Below are positions 58,932-64,000 of a stretch of 64,000 nucleotides of DNA, piece after piece; positions within the stretch are counted from its first letter, which is position 1, and every line of letters begins with the position of its first letter. The notes beneath the pieces are model-generated. The model had not been told where the DNA came from, ran no database searches, and saw only the letters and a list, made by a program, of their open reading frames with translations. Position numbers and translations under genes: made by a program. The stretch spans positions 49,437,214 to 49,501,213 of the forward strand of contig NC_030381.2 in NCBI RefSeq assembly GCF_001625215.2, given 5' to 3'. This DNA comes from Daucus carota subsp. sativus (Eukaryota > Streptophyta > Magnoliopsida > Apiales > Apiaceae).

Positions 58932-60416
58932 AATTAACAAATTTAACATAATTATTCAACAAACGCAAAAATGGTCGAATTTAATTAAATTTGACCAACA
59001 ACAGTCGAATATAGCTAAATTCAACTACTTTGTAGGTGCTCGTTTTTCTCTTGATCGAAAATGATTTATAAATCAAATTTAGCTAAATTCAACTAATTTA
59101 ATTTGACTGATCGTTTTCAACCATTCATGTTCGGTCAGCGCCCAATAATATTTATATGTGACAAAACTGATTTAATTCTAAATAAAGTTCCTACCGAAAA
59201 TACGTTGAATGTGACATATTTAACAATATAAAACATATAAATTGATGAATAGTTTTAACATTTTAGCGTTTAAAACATTCAATTTATAAAACCAATCATA
59301 TTATTAAAAATTGATTTATACTAAATTATATTTGTTTATTATTTAAGTTAGATTTTTGAAAAAGAAAAACAAAAGTTCGTGAATAAATAATTAGAATTTA
59401 TGATATTAAATATAAAATGTTATTTCTTAACTCTTTATTATATTATATTGGTATACTTCATATTGATTATATTTTATTAAATTATATATATATCATGAGA
59501 AAAAAGTATTTTTGATTTCATGTAAATATGTTTGATATGGCAGCTTTTATCGTTGAATTCTTTAATTCAAGTTGATATGAAAAATATTTTTGGGTTTTTT
59601 TTATAAATACCCAAGTATAAATGAATTTTTGCAAAAATACTGTTACTTTTTAAAACGAATTGCAAAAATCCTATATTTCAAAAAATATTTACAGAAATAC
59701 GGAGGTTGTATATGCAACCATATCTGCAACCGATAACAACCATATAAGCAACCACAGATTCAATTTCAAAAAAATCTTTTGAAAATTACTTTTAGTTCCA
59801 TAATAAGTTGCAACTAGTTGCAAATGGCTAGAAATGAATGTTCATGCGAGACCGATAGCAATAACACAAAAACAACCACAAAATTAATCAAAAACAATTA
59901 CAAAATCAACTAAAATTAACCAGTTAAGATGAAGAAGACATACATCTGCTTCAGTCTCCGTTACAATCATAACCAATCGAGACGGATGGGGATGGGGTGT
60001 GGATTTTGAGTTTAGTGGATTCGTTGATGGGCTGAGAGGTCAGGCCGTCATAATTGAACACCTGCATATCGTCGATGGCTTGACTTACGATTCAAAGGTT
60101 GGTGTGGCGTCGAGAGAAATGGGAGAAAAAAGGCAGGGAGAATGGAAGAGTCGAGATGCTTGAGAACAATTTAGAGATGAGAAGAGGTAGACGATGAAAC
60201 TCTCTGGATCAAGAACAAACTGCGTACTTTTGCAAATATTTTAATTAAAATTATCAAAAAATTGTATTTTTACAATAATGTGAGGCAGGTCATAAGTCCG
60301 CAATAAAGATGATAAAAGGTGGGCATTTTTGCCAAATTTCCAATAGTTTATAAGCAAATCACAACTGAAAGTAACGATGAAAACAAAAGAAGAAGCCATT
60401 TTTCTTTTCTTACATA
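58932..60416. other. Repeat-like intergenic DNA, no gene
   Basis: AT-rich. Sequence at 59600-59760 contains repeated gcaaaaat and gcaacca motifs, and 59940-60230 is a GC-richer island (gacggatggggatggggtgt) with no long frame. It may be a decayed non-autonomous element. Ends not identified. Confidence 0.35.
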
Positions 60417-60720
60417 CTCCCTCCGTCCCCCTCAATTGTTTACATTGGAGGGGGACACGAAGACCAAGATAATGTATAAAAAATGAGTAGAGTTAAATGA
60501 AAAGTGAGTAAAGTGGTGGGACCTAGCAATATTTAATATTAGATTTGAGATAGTGGAGGAAAGTAGTGGGTGTAATAGTTGTTTTTATTGTTAAATATGA
60601 GATAGTAGGAGAAGATAGTGGGTGTAATGATGAGAAAAACTTATTATTTATAGTAATGTAAAAAAATGAGAGAAACATTCTAAAATAGAAGCCGTAAAGA
60701 AATGAGAGGTACAAAGAGAG
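60417..60720. mobile_element. Stowaway MITE, 304 bp, in the RPS5 upstream region
   Basis: The left end is ctccctccgtccccctcaat. The right end (gtaaagaaatgagaggtac then aaagagag) matches it imperfectly. TA flanks both sides. It ends about 175 bases before the RPS5 start codon. Confidence 0.8.
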
Positions 60721-60894
60721 TAATATATATGAGAAAAAACTCTAAATCAGATTAAAAAAACCTTATATCATAGTATCAGAAATCCGAATGTTCAGTTATC
60801 CACAGTTTCATCCCCAATTGTGCTGCCTCATTGACGCAGGGATAGGATACAAAAACACACTCACCTCCTTCTTCACTAGTCTTAACCATCACCA

Positions 60895-63530
60895 ATGGCA
60901 GTCTCTGCAACACCATCTTCTCTTTCTTCATTCTCTTCCCTCTCTCTTTACACAACCCCTCCCCGCTTCTCTCTCTTCACCCAGACCCAATTCCCCTCTC
61001 TCTCCTCCACTCTCTCCCTGTCTCTCTCCACAAAACTCAAGCCCATCAAAGCCCAAGAACAAGAAGAGGAACAACAACCCACTATAACTGACCAAGACAC
61101 AATCTTTCTCGCAAATGATGACCTAGACGGGGTTTCTACATTTGACCCACCAGAAATCCCTGAAGGGTATGAACCCCCACCCTCATTTGATGATGGGCCT
61201 CAAGAAACAGAGGATGAAATTGCTGCTGCTTATGAAGAGCTTTATGGGCCTGCTTACAGTGGGGTCTCTTTGCTGGGGAATGATATTTATGTGATGGATT
61301 CGAAAGTGAAGAAGACTGGGGCATTGGGGAAAATCAAGAAGGAGAAGGTGAGAGATGGTTTCGATGAGAGGGTGATTCAGGTGAGGAGAGTGACTAAAGT
61401 TGTCAAAGGGGGGAAGCAATTGCATTTTCGGGCGGTGGTTGTTGTGGGTGATAAGAAAGGGCAAGTTGGAGTCGGGGTTGGAAAGGCTAAGGAGGTTGTT
61501 GCCGCTGTTCAGAAATCGGCTACCAATGCACGGAGGAATATAGTTACCGTGCCTATGACTAAGTATTCTACGTTTCCTCACAGGTGAGTTTTTGTAAAAC
61601 GTCAAATTGTTGTGAATGTGGTTTGGTTAGTTGTTCACTGTGGTTTCAAATGTGGACGTTTTGGTGTAAAATGTAGGGGTGTGATTATTGAATGTTGAGG
61701 ATATTGGGGATTTTAGGCATAAACAGATGGATTTACTGTTTTTAGAATGTCAAAGGCGGGCTTTAAAGAAATACTAGGTAGTTGGCTTTGGCATATATTT
61801 TTAGTTTTGCTAAAATTGAGAACTCATAATTCTGTTGAATCCTCTAGGATTAGAGTTTTGGTGTAATGTTGAATTACTGTTGAAGTTATTCTTATAGTGT
61901 GGCAGTTATGGTTGAAGTTTATTATAACATGCTTTAGGCTAAGAGCTTACTATGATTATGTTATCCTTTCCTTCAAAAGCCTGTTCTTCTTATAGATGAG
62001 GGGATCATTAGGATTGAGGTGTTGCTAGAATTTAGAGCTCAGCCATAATGTCCGAACTAAATATCTGAGAAGATTGAGGTTGCTAGGATTCAGAGCTTTA
62101 GACTGCATGGTCATAGGAGTTCTAATATCATATCAGGACATCGGGAAGGTGGCTTTATACGCTTAATTTAAAATTTTCTGTGGAATGCTTTTCTTCTTCT
62201 TTTAAAATGTGGGGGTATAATTCACTGAAATTTGATGATATATAGGGTTGTAGATATATTTTTGATATTGACAATTTGGTGGATGGTCCACATCCCGGAC
62301 TCTCATTTTTATCCTCATGCCATTGTCAACTGGACATGACATGAGTGTCGGATCTGAGTATAGAACGTGGATACTTCACTTACAAGCACTGCAGTTCAAA
62401 ATGCTTATAAGAGCTCAACTCTTTTATAGAGAACCTGATCCATGGAAGACTTGTCTCTGTGGTACTTCTAGTTTTGTGCTAAAGTTTACATATATAATTA
62501 TTGATTACGGCTATTTACTTTATGTGGTAGTATACACAAACTTTAAGCAAGTAAAATGGATTCAGGCTATAGAAAATTGTACTTGTTAAATTATATGCCA
62601 AGTTCCTGCACTCATATCCAAATTTAATCCATATCCAAGACTTATAGCTTTTCTAATAATAAGAATTGGATTGACACCCGCCTCTGCCTATGTTTCTTTT
62701 TGCTCGGTCTGTAAACTTATTGTTTGCTGAATTCTGTTGCAGTGATGATTAGATGGTAAATTTTTCATATATGAAATGTGGGCCTATTGGGCCACATTCC
62801 AAGTACTTTTCAAGAAGATCTTTTACTTCAAAATGATGAATTCCTACTGTATGAACTGCCTATATATATACACCCTTGTTAACATCAAAATACTGAACTT
62901 TTAATATTGTTGCTAGATATACTGAGAATTTTTACGTTGCACTACTACATATCTATTGCTAAGTTATAGGCATGTTAATAAAAGGAGTTATTTTTTAAAA
63001 GTTGTTTTGAAGATTTATCACTGGAGTAGGTTAATGGATATATTTTCTCCATAACGTCATTGTCTTGTGCTTGGTAGAAGGTTATAAAATCTCTGCCCTG
63101 TACCTTCTACCAAGCACAAGCCAGATCTCTATTAGTTGTTATCAGGTGAAGGCATACCCTCAAAACATAGAGTTTGTTAAACACTGCAGACAAATCTGGT
63201 CATCAATTTGACCTCATGTGCTTCATAGATTTACATCTAATTTCACCTATTTTCTTTTCTCTTGAATGGATAAATAACAGAGCTGATGGAGATTATGGGG
63301 CAGCAAAAGTGATGCTTAGACCTGCATCCCCTGGTACTGGAGTGATTGCTGGTGGTGCTGTTAGAATTGTTCTTGAAATGGCAGGTGTTGAGAATGCATT
63401 AGGCAAACAGCTTGGCAGTAACAATGCCCTCAACAATGCAAGAGCCACAGTTGTTGCTGTGCAACAGATGAGACAATTCAGTGAAGTTGCTCGTGATCGT
63501 GGTATCCCAATGGAAGAACTGTGGAAGTAA
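60895..63530 (+). CDS. RPS5: Chloroplast 30S ribosomal protein S5
   Basis: Exon 1 is 60895-61583 and exon 2 is 63281-63530, giving 312 residues. The donor is cacag then gtgagt and the acceptor aataacag. The N-terminus [20 protein letters not shown] is Ser/Thr-rich, as expected of a plastid transit peptide. An acidic linker precedes the S5 domain, which starts at about residue 153 with [20 protein letters not shown]. The S5 C-terminal fold follows in exon 2 ([20 protein letters not shown]). It is a component of the small plastid ribosomal subunit, in the decoding-fidelity and mRNA-entry region. Length is close to Arabidopsis plastid S5. The phase-2 junction is exact (AG then A for Arg). Confidence 0.96.
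63064..63120. repeat. 19-bp perfect inverted repeat in RPS5 intron
   Basis: Arms 63064-63082 and 63102-63120 (cttgtgcttggtagaaggt and its complement) are separated by 19 bases. It lies 160 bases before the splice acceptor. Origin unknown; no flanking target duplication was seen. Confidence 0.9.
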
Positions 63531-63783
63531 TTTAATGTGCTAATTCATTTTATATTGTCTGGCTTTAGAGAATAATTATTGGAAAGTTGTAACTTCATTT
63601 CCTTGTACACTTATCTTTTCTAAATACAAATCCAATGTCTCTCTTTCATCCAATTGCACTAATATAAGCATCCGCAGGGGTAGAAAGCAGATGTACAGAA
63701 ATCCAAAGGATTAGCTAAAGACTATTGTAGAGGGAGATCTATCTTTTATTAGTACGGCATAATGCATTGTTCTCTGAGGAGCT
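63531..63783 (+). other. RPS5 3' untranslated region
   Basis: Sequence following the stop. No repeat. Polyadenylation site not defined. A CACTA element begins directly after it. Confidence 0.5.
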
Positions 63784-64000
63784 CACTAGTACAGAATTGT
63801 CTTTTAGTATCGCACTTTTAGCGTTGGTTATATAGAGAGCTGTGGCCTATACATACTTTAGGTGTCTGTTACTAACTTAATCGGCATTTAATGTCATTTG
63901 TGTTAAGACTATTGCATAGGTCGTAAATAACTGATGCCTAAAACAGATCCTTTAGTGTCGGTCTTTAATCCATTGACGCCAAAAATGACCTTTAGTGTCG
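63784..64000 (+). mobile_element. Start of a CACTA transposon, continuing past the window
   Basis: It begins cactagtacagaattgtc and carries repeated ttttagtatcg, ctttagtgtcg and tttaatccattgacgcc motifs typical of CACTA subterminal regions. The same cactagtaca opens the fragment at 49703. The rest is outside the window. Confidence 0.7.

Overview
The window is nuclear DNA of a flowering plant, almost certainly a eudicot. Its genes are intron-rich with GT-AG junctions, intergenic DNA is very AT-rich, and several plant transposon families are present (Ty1/copia, Stowaway, Mutator-like, CACTA). One gene is a nuclear-encoded chloroplast ribosomal protein. Codon use and repeats fit an asterid, possibly Apiales, but the sequence alone does not prove the species. 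No tRNA, rRNA or CRISPR locus was recognised.

Layout. (1) 1-3175, minus strand: the 5' part of a malectin-domain receptor-like protein gene of the RLP4 type; its 3' part runs off the left edge. (2) 4111-10174: a complete Ty1/copia retrotransposon on the minus strand with two 210-bp LTRs that read as identical, a 5-bp target duplication and intact gag and pol frames. (3) 10.2-17.2 kb: gene-poor DNA with a MITE-like element, a roughly 0.47-kb tandem array, a frameshifted NB-LRR end fragment, coding-like pieces I could not name, and microsatellites. (4) 17.7-32.3 kb: a cluster of four related segments derived from a RING1-type E3 ligase gene, all minus strand. One (21418-25592) can be spliced into an open 207-codon RING protein; three are decayed. 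(5) 33372-38795, plus strand: a 14-exon DEG15-type peroxisomal processing protease ending in Ser-Lys-Leu. (6) 44173-45090, plus strand: a Dof zinc-finger transcription factor. (7) 46.7-50.0 kb: Stowaway, Tourist-like, Mutator-like and CACTA insertions. (8) 50464-57322, minus strand: a tandem trio of two-exon LEA-like genes sharing a 42-residue N-terminal exon. (9) 60895-63530, plus strand: plastid ribosomal protein S5 in two exons, followed by the start of a CACTA element at the right edge.

The neighbours do not form one pathway. RLP4, DEG15 and Dof occur in the same order as I recall for Arabidopsis chromosome 1 (At1g28340, At1g28320, At1g28310), so that part looks like an ancestral block into which the RING1 cluster and the retrotransposon were later inserted. 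The LEA trio is a local duplication array with G-box/ABRE-like elements upstream, suggesting control by abscisic acid or dehydration.

Exon borders were worked out by hand from splice signals, reading frame and remembered family conservation. Frames and exon lengths were checked for consistency, but no alignment was run.
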